From assembly GCF_001983165.1 (NCBI RefSeq), contig NZ_MNPU01000031.1, forward strand, positions 1 through 64,000: a stretch of 64,000 nucleotides of DNA, given 5' to 3'. The notes under the pieces are model-generated. The model had not been told where the DNA came from and did no database searches. It saw nothing but the letters and a program-made list of their open reading frames with translations. The position numbers and the translations under genes were made by a program. Shown here piece by piece: positions 34,624-43,205 of this stretch (the first letter of the stretch is position 1; each line of letters opens with the position of its first letter). This stretch comes from Pseudomonas gessardii (GTDB lineage: Bacteria; Pseudomonadota; Gammaproteobacteria; Pseudomonadales; Pseudomonadaceae).

Positions 34624-35010
34624 TCAATAGCTTGAACCAGAGGTGTCACTGAGGTTATGGCGTTCATCTCCCTTGAGCGGTGGATTGAACACGCTTACCA
34701 ATACCAAGTCTTCGTGCCGGCCCCCGCGCAGATAATGTCGGTCATGCTGGTCAAGGACGTAGATGTCTCCAGGGCGGATCTGGTAGATATTGCCGTCCAT
34801 ATCTTCGACCTCTCCTTCACCCGCAATGCAATAGCAGGCTTCCAGATGGTTGCGGTAGTGCAGCAGTGACTCAGTGCCTGCACGTACAACGGTATGGCAA
34901 ATGGTATAGCCCATTCCGTCTTTTTCCGTCAGCAGGCGGTGGCTGGTTCCCGCACCCCATTCAACAAAGTGGCCAGTGTTCTCGATCTCGCTCTTATTGC
35001 GAATAAACAT
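34624..35010 (-). CDS. EctC-like cupin (solo ectoine-synthase homologue)
   Basis: 128 residues, the size of L-ectoine synthase. Family features are clear: DGMGYTICHTVVRAGTE, the HLEACYCIAGEGEVED strand pair, GDIYVLDQHDRHYLR and VFNPPLKG. The iron ligands expected in EctC (Glu of HLEA, Tyr of GDIY, His of HDRH) are all kept. The C-terminus departs from the ectoine synthases (ERHNLSDTSGSSY instead of an EVHDE-type end). No ectA or ectB is present, so ectoine synthesis from aspartate semialdehyde is not encoded here. A cyclisation of some other amino-acid-derived substrate is plausible. It sits inside a five-gene run with a ligase, methyltransferase and monooxygenase. Confidence 0.78.
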   Translation of the reverse strand: MFIRNKSEIENTGHFVEWGAGTSHRLLTEKDGMGYTICHTVVRAGTESLLHYRNHLEACYCIAGEGEVEDMDGNIYQIRPGDIYVLDQHDRHYLRGGRHEDLVLVSVFNPPLKGDERHNLSDTSGSSY

Positions 35011-35027
35011 TTGTCTTCTCCTTGGGG

Positions 35028-36134
35028 CTAAAGGGAGCAATGGAGTTCTGACGTAGCGCTGGCCAGCATCGCCGAGTCCCAGTGCACGTCACGGTGAGCC
35101 GCCATCGTTTGCAGGTCCCGCCAGTGACGATGCAGTGGATTGTCACTGGCCATCAACGAGGCGCCGCTGTGTTCTACCAGCCGTCGCACCGCTTCGACAC
35201 ATTGGCGAGCGAGATAGCTGCGATCACGTTTGAGGGCTGACAGTTGGGGGGCGGTGAGTGCACGACGTGTCAGGCCTGAATCATGTAAACGATTGAGCAG
35301 TGAATCAAAAAGCGCACTCGCCGCTGTCAACTGCGCCCCACTGTGGGCCACGCGTTCAAGGGCCATGACTGACGGGGGTGTAGTTTGCCGCGCAAGTGCC
35401 TGGAGGTGGAGTTCATAGGCGCCCTCAGCACAGCCCAGCAGTGGGCCTATGATCGAGGTCGTGATGAAGGGCATGATGGGGACGCTGTACAGGTAATCAC
35501 TCGCGGTTCCCGTTGGTCGTGGGCCGAACACTTCGTGCAGTGGGAAAACCTCGTGATGAGGCACCAGTAACCCGGGTGTCATTACGTCATGAGAGCCCGT
35601 GGCACGCATGCCCATGGAGTCCCAAGAGTCGAGGACAGCAATCTCTTTTTTCGAGACTACAACCAGGAAACGAGTGCTGGCGTCTGCCGTGGGATGGTTG
35701 GGGCACTGGGCATTGAGGATCAACCACGTTGCATGTTCGATGCCGGAGCTGAAACGCCAGCGACCACTGACACGCATACCTTCAGGCTCAAACGACAATT
35801 TACAGCCTGGCCCCACTGATGCGGATGCAAACAGCTGGGGCGTACCGTCATCGTAGAGCTTCGCTTCAACCGATGGGTTCAGCCGCGCAGCGATAGCGGC
35901 ATGCCCGCCCACCAAGCTGATCAACCAGCCTGTCGATGCACAAGCTCTGGCGGCAGTTCTTGATGATCTCACCAGCGCTGGCCAGCCCGGCACGCCTGGT
36001 TGGGCTCGACGTGGGCACACCAAGTCCAACAAGCCGCTTGAGCGCAACTCACCCAATGTTTCATCACTCAATCTACGGTTTTTATCCGCAAGGGCGGCCC
36101 GCTCGCGCCACCTTGATAGATAGGCATCAGGCAT
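35028..36134 (-). CDS. Acyl-CoA-dehydrogenase-fold flavin monooxygenase (group D type)
   Basis: 368 residues. The sequence follows the HsaA/HpaB-C2/DszC-like group rather than true acyl-CoA dehydrogenases: LSDETLGELRSSGLLDLVCP at the start, GWLISLVGGHAAIAARL, VSGRWRFSSGIEHATWLILN in the beta domain, SWDSMGMRATGSHDV, and a C-terminal helical bundle ending RDVHWDSAML. Such enzymes use reduced flavin and O2 to hydroxylate aromatic carbons or amine nitrogens. No flavin reductase is encoded beside it, so a general cellular one would serve. It overlaps the methyltransferase-like gene by 8 bases. Confidence 0.75.
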   Translation of the reverse strand: MPDAYLSRWRERAALADKNRRLSDETLGELRSSGLLDLVCPRRAQPGVPGWPALVRSSRTAARACASTGWLISLVGGHAAIAARLNPSVEAKLYDDGTPQLFASASVGPGCKLSFEPEGMRVSGRWRFSSGIEHATWLILNAQCPNHPTADASTRFLVVVSKKEIAVLDSWDSMGMRATGSHDVMTPGLLVPHHEVFPLHEVFGPRPTGTASDYLYSVPIMPFITTSIIGPLLGCAEGAYELHLQALARQTTPPSVMALERVAHSGAQLTAASALFDSLLNRLHDSGLTRRALTAPQLSALKRDRSYLARQCVEAVRRLVEHSGASLMASDNPLHRHWRDLQTMAAHRDVHWDSAMLASATSELHCSL

Positions 36135-37131
36135 TAGGTACTTCCTTTTCCGAATGTTTACCAAGTGCCACCTGTTCAAAGCAAAAGCTGCTGGGTTGGT
36201 TTACCGGGCCTAGCAGTTCGATGAAGTGCTCGATATGGGCGTGATCGTCTGATGCGACGAATTCGCAGAAATTGGTGCTATTCCATAACAGCACTACGTA
36301 CTTGAACTGTCGCTGGAGGGCTGCAACCAAAACATTCATGAGTACTTGCCCGTTTTCCATTTGCTCCAGCATTTGTTTGCGTTTCCACTCGATTTCCTCG
36401 GCGGTGAAATAGCGCGCTTTGAAGCCTTCATCCTTCAGCGCTTCTCGGCGCAGGAATTCCTGATGGTCGGCGTGATTGAGTTTTTCCAGAAAGAACGCCA
36501 GGCCACCTGGTTTAAGCAACGGCTTGATATGTTGTAACTGCAAATCGCGGTCCTGGGTGTAAAACTGGAATGCAGCGGTCTCGTAGAGATAATCAAACCC
36601 CTCGACAAATCGTTGATAGGGCGTCGAGTTGAACAACGAGGAGGTGACCTTGAAGAAAGAGTGTGGAAAGAACAGCGAATGTTCAGGGTTGGCAAATCGG
36701 TCAAAGGCGATCTGGTTGGCGCGATTAGGCGAGCAGGTCAGTGTCTGAATCAGCCCTTGGGAATGTGCCGCCAGTGCGCGGCCATTGCTACCGTCGAAGG
36801 CATCGATCTCAAAAAAACTGAAGCGTTGCTCTGAAGTTGTACGGCGTGCGTGGGAAAGCCTTGTCAGTGCTACGCCGATTCGAGCCATTTCCTCAAGAAT
36901 GTAAGGGACGCTAGCCAGGAAATGCGAAAACAGCGGACCTGCGTTTGCGACTAATAGATCGTGGTAGGTGATGACAGCTGAGTCAACGATGGTATCGCGT
37001 ATATGACTGGTCAGTGAGCGGGAGGGAACCTGCGCCGCGCCAGTGGCCAGACTGTGAAAATGCTCGGCCAGTTTTAACATTGGGCTGTTTTGTAATTCTG
37101 CATCGAGTGTGAAATTGTTCAGAGGGTTCAT
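36127..37131 (-). CDS. Methyltransferase-like protein of the biosynthetic cluster
   Basis: 334 residues. The first 100 residues are helical. From about 105 the sequence looks like a class I SAM-dependent methyltransferase with a degenerate motif I (FSFFEIDAFDGSNGRALAAH). A later strand reads FDYLYETAAFQFYT, and a motif of the LLKPGGLAFFLEKL type follows near 200. The glycine-rich loop is poor, so catalysis is uncertain; a non-methylating SAM-fold enzyme is an alternative. It begins 1 base after the ligase stop codon and overlaps the monooxygenase gene. GC is clearly lower than in core genes. Confidence 0.6.
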   Translation of the reverse strand: MNPLNNFTLDAELQNSPMLKLAEHFHSLATGAAQVPSRSLTSHIRDTIVDSAVITYHDLLVANAGPLFSHFLASVPYILEEMARIGVALTRLSHARRTTSEQRFSFFEIDAFDGSNGRALAAHSQGLIQTLTCSPNRANQIAFDRFANPEHSLFFPHSFFKVTSSLFNSTPYQRFVEGFDYLYETAAFQFYTQDRDLQLQHIKPLLKPGGLAFFLEKLNHADHQEFLRREALKDEGFKARYFTAEEIEWKRKQMLEQMENGQVLMNVLVAALQRQFKYVVLLWNSTNFCEFVASDDHAHIEHFIELLGPVNQPSSFCFEQVALGKHSEKEVPNA

Positions 37132-37132
37132 T

Positions 37133-38683
37133 TTATCGCTCCTTGATCTCAGCTACGTCTTTGCCAGAGGTTTTGCCTGAGTCGGTCTGGGGCAATCTAT
37201 CCATGAATGCCCATTGCGCGGGGACCATATGCCAGTCCATGAGCTGTTTGCAGTGTTCATGCAACGCAGCTTCGCAACTTGAGTCGTAGCCACGTTCCAG
37301 CACTACACACGCCTTCGGTAAAAAACCGGCAGACTCATCGGCTACTGGCACCACAACCACTTGGGCGACAGCTGGGTGCGAGGCCAGGCACTGCTCTATT
37401 TCGCGTGGATTGACATTCCATATATTGCGCGCGAAGACATCGTCTTTACGCGCTATGTAATAGAGGAATCCTCGCTCATCCATTTTGAATAGGTCACCGG
37501 TACGATAAAGTTTTTCTTCGCCGAAAACATGATTTTTAATCGCGGCGCTAGTTGCTTCCGGCATTTTCCAATATTCCAGCATCAAGTAATCGCTGGTCAC
37601 CCACAGTTCGCCGATAATGTTTGGTTGTAAAACCAGTTCACCCTGATCACTGATAATAAATGCCTTCACTCCCGGCAAAGGTTTGCCAACTGAAGTAGGG
37701 TGTTCATCAATGTCTTCAGGTGGCAAGTAGCTGACACGTTTACATTCAGTCATTCCGTAATTAGAGTAAATCGAAATATCCGGCAGGGCAGCACGAATGC
37801 GCTTTATATGGCGGGAATACAGGGGCTGGCCACTGCTGGAAATATAGCGCAGCGCAGGCAACTGTCGTTGCCAATACTCTTTCATATTGGCCAGCAGGAA
37901 AAATATAGGAGGAAAGATATGTATGCCAGTCACCCTTTCGCGCTTTGCCACCTCCAGCACGTCCTCCGCAACCTGCGGCTGTCGGCTTTCAATCACTGAA
38001 GTCCCACCGAAATACAGCGGCATCAAGATGTTGTACACGCCGTAGTCGGACGCCAACGTGGAATAGCTGAGGATCACGTCGTCTGGCGTGTTGTTCAGGT
38101 AGGTCGTAACACTCGTTGTCGCTGCGACCATGATGCGATGGTTGACGACCACACCCTTTGGGTTGAATGTCGAGCCGGAAGTATAGAAGATCGACGTGAC
38201 GCAAGTGTCGTCCTGCAGCTCGGGAAGCGTCGTGTCTAGGGTTTGTAGCGCTGATACTGCTAGGTCAAGAGAGATGACCTTCGGGTGCTGCGTCTCTTCG
38301 TTACCGATAAGTATGATGCGTGTTAAATCGGTTTCCAGGCACAGCGTTTCCAGCGCCTCGAAAGGATGGGTGATCAGAACCCTGGCACCTGTGTGCTTGA
38401 GTTGATACACCAGTTTTTCGCGACTATAAGTCGGGTGTGTTGCGGCTGTAATCGCACCCACATGCAGTACTGCCAGGTAGGCAGCGATCAGGTCGATGCA
38501 AATAGGTGAATACAGTGCTACCCGATCGCCCGGTTGAACGCCGTTAGCCATCAGAACATGGGCAATTTTTAGTGTCCGAGCGTGAAGCTCCTCATAGCTG
38601 TAGTGGACCGCATCCAGGGCAATAGCACACTTGTCCGGATAGTTGATGGCATTCTTTTTGATGACGTCGTGATATAAGGGCAT
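37133..38683 (-). CDS. AMP-forming acyl/aryl ligase (ANL superfamily)
   Basis: 516 residues. It activates a carboxylic acid as an adenylate and usually transfers it to CoA or a carrier. Motifs are present in order: FYTSGSTFNPKGVV (phosphate loop, about 165), YSNYGMTECKRVSY (about 308-321), YRTGDLFKMDERGFLYYI, RKDDVFARNIWNVNPREIE (hinge) and a C-terminal LPQTDSGKTSGK with catalytic Lys504. No carrier-protein domain or gene is nearby, so the adenylate may be passed to CoA or directly to an amine. First gene of the five-gene run. The substrate is unknown; the family resembles both benzoate-type and natural-product ligases. Confidence 0.82.
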   Translation of the reverse strand: MPLYHDVIKKNAINYPDKCAIALDAVHYSYEELHARTLKIAHVLMANGVQPGDRVALYSPICIDLIAAYLAVLHVGAITAATHPTYSREKLVYQLKHTGARVLITHPFEALETLCLETDLTRIILIGNEETQHPKVISLDLAVSALQTLDTTLPELQDDTCVTSIFYTSGSTFNPKGVVVNHRIMVAATTSVTTYLNNTPDDVILSYSTLASDYGVYNILMPLYFGGTSVIESRQPQVAEDVLEVAKRERVTGIHIFPPIFFLLANMKEYWQRQLPALRYISSSGQPLYSRHIKRIRAALPDISIYSNYGMTECKRVSYLPPEDIDEHPTSVGKPLPGVKAFIISDQGELVLQPNIIGELWVTSDYLMLEYWKMPEATSAAIKNHVFGEEKLYRTGDLFKMDERGFLYYIARKDDVFARNIWNVNPREIEQCLASHPAVAQVVVVPVADESAGFLPKACVVLERGYDSSCEAALHEHCKQLMDWHMVPAQWAFMDRLPQTDSGKTSGKDVAEIKER

Positions 38684-39236
38684 AAACGGCTATCCGTCTT
38701 CAAAAGCATGTAAAAAATAAAAAATGGTGCTATATAGCGAATGTTTGCATTAAGTGAGTGGCTTGTTAGTGAGGGTGTAGAGGAGAGCAGTTTGGTTGTG
38801 AGCGGTGGGTGTGCAGTGTCGCATGATATTAATTCCTTTGGTATGAAGTTTAAAGTTTGTTCGCGCATTGGCTTTCACCGAAAGCGCATGGGTGGTTTTA
38901 TTGGTATTGCTGGGCTATCAAATAGTAGAGATGTTTTTTATCTGTCATTGCGGGGTGAAAATATAGATTGCGAGACAAATAAATGTTAGTGGTGAAATTT
39001 CCCAAGTTGCCGTGAGTGAATCCTGTCAGAAAAGTCTGCATTGAGTTGTCGCGCGGCTTGAGCATGTAGCGATTTGCCGGGTTAAAAAATATGAGCGAAA
39101 TGTTAAAAACTTTTAAAATTATGAAGTTTTTTGAATGCTTCGAGAAAAGTAGATTTTCGCCGTGTGTATTAACTTTTCGGCCCCTATGCCATCTATAATA
39201 CCCGCTCTTGAATCCGCCTCTACACACTGAGAAATT
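38684..39236. other. AT-rich divergent intergenic region
   Basis: About 550 bases between the ligase gene and the response regulator. GC is low throughout. Reading left, a TATATA at 38731-38736 could be the -10 of the biosynthetic run. Reading right, TATAAT at 39194-39199, with TTAACT upstream, is a plausible promoter for the response regulator. Short open frames here lack ribosome sites. No repeats or RNA genes were recognised. Confidence 0.5.
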
Positions 39237-39944
39237 ATGGAAAACTTGGGTCTTGGCAAGGTATTGCTCGTTGAGGACGATGAGAAGCTGGCAGGGTTGA
39301 TCGCCCATTTCCTGTCCCAGCACGGTTTTGAGGTGTCGACCGTGTATCGCGGTGACCAGGCGCTGGCCGCCTTCCTTGCCTTCAAGCCCAAGATCGTCGT
39401 CCTTGACCTGATGCTGCCTGGCCAGAGCGGTCTGCATGTGTGCCGCGAGATCCGTAATGTGTCCGACACCCCCATCGTGATCCTCACCGCCAAGGAAGAT
39501 GACCTGGACCATATCCTCGGCCTGGAGTCCGGTGCCGATGACTATGTGATCAAACCGATCAAGCCGCCGGTGTTGCTGGCGCGCCTGCGCGCCTTGCAGC
39601 GGCGCCAGGTGCCGGAGCCGACCGTACGTGGCGCCCTGGCGTTCGGTCGGCTGGCGATTGACCGCAGTTGCCGGGGGGTGAGCCTGGGTGACGAGCAGAT
39701 CGACCTGACCACCATGGAGTTCGAGCTGCTGTGGTTGCTGGCCAGCAGCGCGGGCAAGATCCTGTCGCGCGACGATATCCTCAACCGCATGCGCGGGATC
39801 GCCTTCGATGGGCTCAACCGCAGTGTCGATGTGTATATCAGCAAGCTGCGCAACAAACTCAACGACAACCCCCGTGAACCGGTGTGCATCAAGACCATCT
39901 GGGGCAAGGGCTACCTGTTCAACCCGTTTGCCTGGGAGGTCTAG
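39237..39944 (+). CDS. OmpR-family response regulator (RstA-like)
   Basis: 235 residues: a receiver domain (about 8-120) with the acidic pair D14/D15, the phosphate-accepting Asp57 (VVLDLMLPG) and the lysine of DYVIKPIKP, then an OmpR-type winged helix (about 135-230; LTTMEFELLWLLASSAGKIL, VDVYISKLRNKL, IKTIWGKGYLFNP). The overall sequence resembles RstA. It is co-transcribed with a histidine kinase starting 5 bases after its stop. An outer-membrane MipA gene lies convergent beyond that, a possible regulon member. Confidence 0.9.
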   Translation: MENLGLGKVLLVEDDEKLAGLIAHFLSQHGFEVSTVYRGDQALAAFLAFKPKIVVLDLMLPGQSGLHVCREIRNVSDTPIVILTAKEDDLDHILGLESGADDYVIKPIKPPVLLARLRALQRRQVPEPTVRGALAFGRLAIDRSCRGVSLGDEQIDLTTMEFELLWLLASSAGKILSRDDILNRMRGIAFDGLNRSVDVYISKLRNKLNDNPREPVCIKTIWGKGYLFNPFAWEV

Positions 39945-39948
39945 CCCG

Positions 39949-41229
39949 ATGCTGCGCCTGTTCCTGCGTCTGTACATCATCCTGGCCCTGGGCCTGGCCG
40001 GGGCGATCTGGCTGGTGAACTACACCTTCGATGAATTGCTGCCCGAAGCCAACGAAACCTACAACCGCGAAGCCATGCGCGGCCCGGCCTATGGCCTGGT
40101 GGAGCAGTTGCGCCCGTTGCCGGCTGGCGCGGCCCGCGAGGCGCGCCTGGCCGAGCTGCAACAGCACTATGGCTTGCGCCTGGGCTTTATTGAGCGCAAT
40201 ACGGCGGGCCTCGACCCCCGCGAGCAACAATTGCTGGCTGACGGCAAGTTGGTGGTACGCGGCGATTTCATGGAGTTCATCACCGAAATCGACGGTGGCG
40301 CGCAACTGCTCCAGGTCAAGCTGCCGGAGGAGCCGCGCTGGCTGTACCTGTGGGCCTATATCCTGTTGGGCCTGTGCCTGGCCATCGTCCTGTATTTCTG
40401 GGTGCGTCCGCACTGGCGCGACCTGGAGCATATCCGCCTGGCGGCCCAGCGCTTCGGTGACAATGACCTGGGCTCGCGCATCCTGTTGCCGCGCCGCTCA
40501 AGCGTGCGCGAGTTGGCCGGGCACTTTAACCAGATGGCCGAGCGCATCGAGCACCTGATTGCCAACCAGCGCGAGCTGACCAATGCGGTGTCCCATGAAT
40601 TGCGTACGCCCATTGCGCGCCTGTCGTTTGAACTCGACCAGCTCAAGCAGGAAGCAGACCCACGCCAGAGCCGCGCGTTGATCGGCGACATGTACGCCGA
40701 CCTTGGCGAGCTGGAGGAAATGGTGTCCGAACTGCTGACCTACGCCAGCCTTGAGCGTGGCGCGACACAGGTCACCCGCGAGAGTATCGAGGCGCAAAGC
40801 TGGCTCGACAGTGTGATCGGCAGCGTGGCCCTGGAAGCCGAGGCCGAAGGCGTGCAGTTGTCGCTGCGCACCTGTGAAGTCGATTTTATCCAGATCGAAC
40901 CACGGTTTATGGCGCGCGCGGTGATCAACCTGCTGCGCAATGCCATTCGTTACGCCGAGCAGCGGGTGGAGGTGTCGTTGGTCAAGTTCGGCAGTGGTTA
41001 TGAGGTACGCGTCTGCGATGACGGCCCCGGCGTGCCCGAGGAAGGCCGGGAGAAAATCTTCCAACCCTTTATGCGCCTGGACGCCAGCCGCGACCGCCGC
41101 ACCGGTGGCTTTGGCCTGGGCCTGGCGTTGGTACAGCGGGTCAGCCAATGGCATGGCGGGCAGGTGCAGGTGTTGGATTCGCAGTGGGGCGGGGCGTCGT
41201 TCCGCATGACCTGGGCTTATGCCGACTGA
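39949..41229 (+). CDS. Sensor histidine kinase (RstB-like)
   Basis: 426 residues. Transmembrane helix 1 is near 4-24, a periplasmic sensor segment spans about 25-130, and helix 2 is near 134-154 (WAYILLGLCLAIVLYFW). A HAMP domain follows, then the H-box VSHELRTPIARLSFELDQ with phosphorylated His216. The ATPase domain has VINLLRNAIRYAE (N box), DDGPGVPEEGREKIFQPF (G1) and GGFGLGLALV (G2). It phosphorylates the adjacent response regulator. The start was taken after the regulator stop; a longer frame reads into that gene in a wrong phase. Confidence 0.9.
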   Translation: MLRLFLRLYIILALGLAGAIWLVNYTFDELLPEANETYNREAMRGPAYGLVEQLRPLPAGAAREARLAELQQHYGLRLGFIERNTAGLDPREQQLLADGKLVVRGDFMEFITEIDGGAQLLQVKLPEEPRWLYLWAYILLGLCLAIVLYFWVRPHWRDLEHIRLAAQRFGDNDLGSRILLPRRSSVRELAGHFNQMAERIEHLIANQRELTNAVSHELRTPIARLSFELDQLKQEADPRQSRALIGDMYADLGELEEMVSELLTYASLERGATQVTRESIEAQSWLDSVIGSVALEAEAEGVQLSLRTCEVDFIQIEPRFMARAVINLLRNAIRYAEQRVEVSLVKFGSGYEVRVCDDGPGVPEEGREKIFQPFMRLDASRDRRTGGFGLGLALVQRVSQWHGGQVQVLDSQWGGASFRMTWAYAD

Positions 41230-41253
41230 TCTTCTCAAAACCTGTGAAGAGCA

Positions 41254-41287
41254 AAAAATGTGGGAGCAAGCCCACTCCCACATTTTT
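41254..41287. terminator. Bidirectional terminator between the two-component genes and mipA
   Basis: AAAAATGTGGGAG and CTCCCACATTTTT form a perfect 13-bp stem around an 8-base loop. A and T runs on both sides let it serve both converging transcripts. The core is the same 28-base palindrome as at 17422-17449. Confidence 0.8.
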
Positions 41288-41302
41288 GATTGGGTTATCC
41301 AA

Positions 41303-42094
41303 TCAGAAGGTGTAGTTCAACACGCCCATCACCGAGGTTTGCACCCGGCGCTCGACAATCGGGCTTTTACCCGCATCCCCCGACAAATATTGCACATCCA
41401 GCAAGGTCGAGAACGTTGTGTGCTCGCCCAACGGCACGCTCCAATCGAGGCTCAAGCCGCGGCTGACCATCCCACCCTTGGCGTCATACGCGCGAAAGCG
41501 GCTGCGCGCGGCCTGGCCAGGGGTCACCCCATACCAGGTCTGCACATAGTTGCGGTCGCCAAAGCGGCTGTTGAGGCTGGCGTCCACGGTGCCGTACTCG
41601 CCGTCATACAGGTGGGTGCCGATGCTCAGCTCCAATGAGGTAAAGGCCTTGCCGCTGTCTTTCTTGTCATCTTCTTCCAGAGCATGTTCCAGGGTCGCGC
41701 CCAGGATTGCCGCGCCCAGGGTATAGCTGGCACTGATCCCAAACTGCGGCCGGGACTTTATAGTGCCCATGCCCTTGAGTCGATCGGAGCCCTGGTGGCC
41801 GCTTTTCTTGCGGTCCTTGCGCCCGTCGCTGGCACCGACATAGGCACTGAAACTGAGGGTGTCATCCTCATAACCCCAGCCCAACCCCGTGTCGGTATCG
41901 AGAAAAATCCCCCACGGGCTGATAATGTTTGCGCCGAGCACGGGCGCGGTCATCCGCTCATTGCTGCCGCTGTAGCGCGGCAGGCTGGCCGCCCCGGCGT
42001 GCAGGCTGTATTGCCAATCCGTGGCGGCTGACAGTTGGGTGCCGGTGAGCAGGCACACAGAAGTGGCAGCGAGGTAGATCGTTTTTGAACGCAT
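41303..42094 (-). CDS. MipA/OmpV family outer-membrane protein
   Basis: 263 residues. The signal peptide is 1-23 (ending TGTQLSA). The mature part is a beta-barrel: alternating strands with aromatic girdles (LHAGAASLPRYSGS, GLGWGYEDDTLSFSAYVG) and a C-terminal Phe (VLNYTF) as required for barrel insertion. In other bacteria MipA binds murein enzymes or changes antibiotic entry. The convergent RstAB-like pair next door is a candidate regulator, because such two-component systems often sit beside mipA. Confidence 0.85.
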   Translation of the reverse strand: MRSKTIYLAATSVCLLTGTQLSAATDWQYSLHAGAASLPRYSGSNERMTAPVLGANIISPWGIFLDTDTGLGWGYEDDTLSFSAYVGASDGRKDRKKSGHQGSDRLKGMGTIKSRPQFGISASYTLGAAILGATLEHALEEDDKKDSGKAFTSLELSIGTHLYDGEYGTVDASLNSRFGDRNYVQTWYGVTPGQAARSRFRAYDAKGGMVSRGLSLDWSVPLGEHTTFSTLLDVQYLSGDAGKSPIVERRVQTSVMGVLNYTF

Positions 42095-42186
42095 GATGGC
42101 CTTCGTCGTTCCAGGAAAGGCTTGAATCCTAGGGACGGCGTAGGCAGGGGTCTTTGACAGCTTTGTCAGGAAACTGTCAAAGACTG

Positions 42187-43074
42187 TTAAGCCGGTGGCC
42201 TCAGCGTCGCAATCAGTGCGCGGATCGCCCCCGGCAGGGCATCCAGTTCGCGTACCAGGATGCTGCGCTCGCGCACCGCCCAGGGTTCATCGAGCTTGAT
42301 GGTCACCAGTTGCATGGTCCGACTGTGCCGCACGGCGGCGGACTCGGGGATGATGCCGATACCCACCCCGGCTTCGACCATCCGGCAGATGGCTTCAAAA
42401 CTCGACATCTGGATACGCAGGGACAGTTGTTTGCCCAGGCGCTCGACGTGTTCACGCAAGAAACTGAGCAAGGTGCTGCCTTCGTGCAGGCCGATATGCT
42501 GGTAGGCCAGGGTCTGCTCCAGGGTCACCGAGGGCTGGTTGGCCAGGGGATGGCCCGCCGGCACTGTCAGCACCAGGTGGTCGGTGCTGAAGTGCAAGAC
42601 CTGCAAGCCCGGCGCCTGCACGGGGCCGGCGATGATGCCCATGTCACTGGTGCCGTCGAGCACCCCGCGCACGATGTCACGGGACAGGCGCTCCTGCAGG
42701 TCGACCGTCACGCCGGGGCGCTGGGAGAGGAAACCAGCGAGGATTTCCGGGAGAAACTCGGTGACTGCGGTGGTATTGGCAAAGATGCGGATATGCCCGG
42801 CGGAGTCGGCGCCATATTGGGTGAATTCGCTTTTCAGGTAATCGACCTGGCGCATGATCAGCCGGGCGTGATGCAGCAGTCGTTCCCCGGCCGGGGTGAT
42901 TTCCACGCCACGGCTGTCGCGGTACAGCAGGCGCGTATCCAGCTGGCCCTCCAGGGCCTTGATCCGTGCACTGGCGGCCGCCGGCGAGAGAAACGCGCGC
43001 TTGGCGCCCTGGGTCAGGCTGGGGGATTCGGCGATATGGATAAACAGGCGCAGATCGGCCAGGTCGAAGTGCAT
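42187..43074 (-). CDS. itcR: LysR-family regulator of the itaconate operon
   Basis: 295 residues. An N-terminal helix-turn-helix (about 1-60, LRLFIHIAESPSLTQGAKRAFLSPAAASARIKALE as the span) is followed by a two-lobed effector-binding domain. It is divergent from ich, as in P. aeruginosa, where the itcR product activates the itaconate genes when itaconate is present (family knowledge). The ATG (MHFDLADLRLF) starts directly at the HTH; the longer frame adds 37 unrelated residues. It probably also represses itself through the shared 131-base promoter region. Confidence 0.85.
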   Translation of the reverse strand: MHFDLADLRLFIHIAESPSLTQGAKRAFLSPAAASARIKALEGQLDTRLLYRDSRGVEITPAGERLLHHARLIMRQVDYLKSEFTQYGADSAGHIRIFANTTAVTEFLPEILAGFLSQRPGVTVDLQERLSRDIVRGVLDGTSDMGIIAGPVQAPGLQVLHFSTDHLVLTVPAGHPLANQPSVTLEQTLAYQHIGLHEGSTLLSFLREHVERLGKQLSLRIQMSSFEAICRMVEAGVGIGIIPESAAVRHSRTMQLVTIKLDEPWAVRERSILVRELDALPGAIRALIATLRPPA

Positions 43075-43108
43075 GCAAGGCTCCCGGGTAAAGACAGCGG
43101 CGTTCAGC

Positions 43109-43128
43109 ATAACCGAACGCTGGTTTAT
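43109..43128. promoter_or_regulatory. Candidate LysR operator between itcR and ich
   Basis: ATAACCGAACGCTGGTTTAT is a near-perfect inverted repeat (AACC/GGTT arms, 7 bases between) with the T-N11-A spacing usual for LysR sites. It lies in the 131-base gap between the two divergent start codons. Confidence 0.5.
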
Positions 43129-43205
43129 TGAAATGCAAATTCTCAGAACGGCCAGGCGCTTGCATGATCCGGGGCAGACACTCACTGCCCGAGGACCTGC
43201 CCCCG

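Noticed and set aside
34624..35010. Ectoine biosynthesis operon
   Set aside because: Only an EctC-like gene is present; ectA, ectB and ask_ect are absent from the window.
38741..38989. An 82-residue protein upstream of the ligase gene
   Set aside because: No ribosome site and no family; it lies in the AT-rich divergent promoter region.
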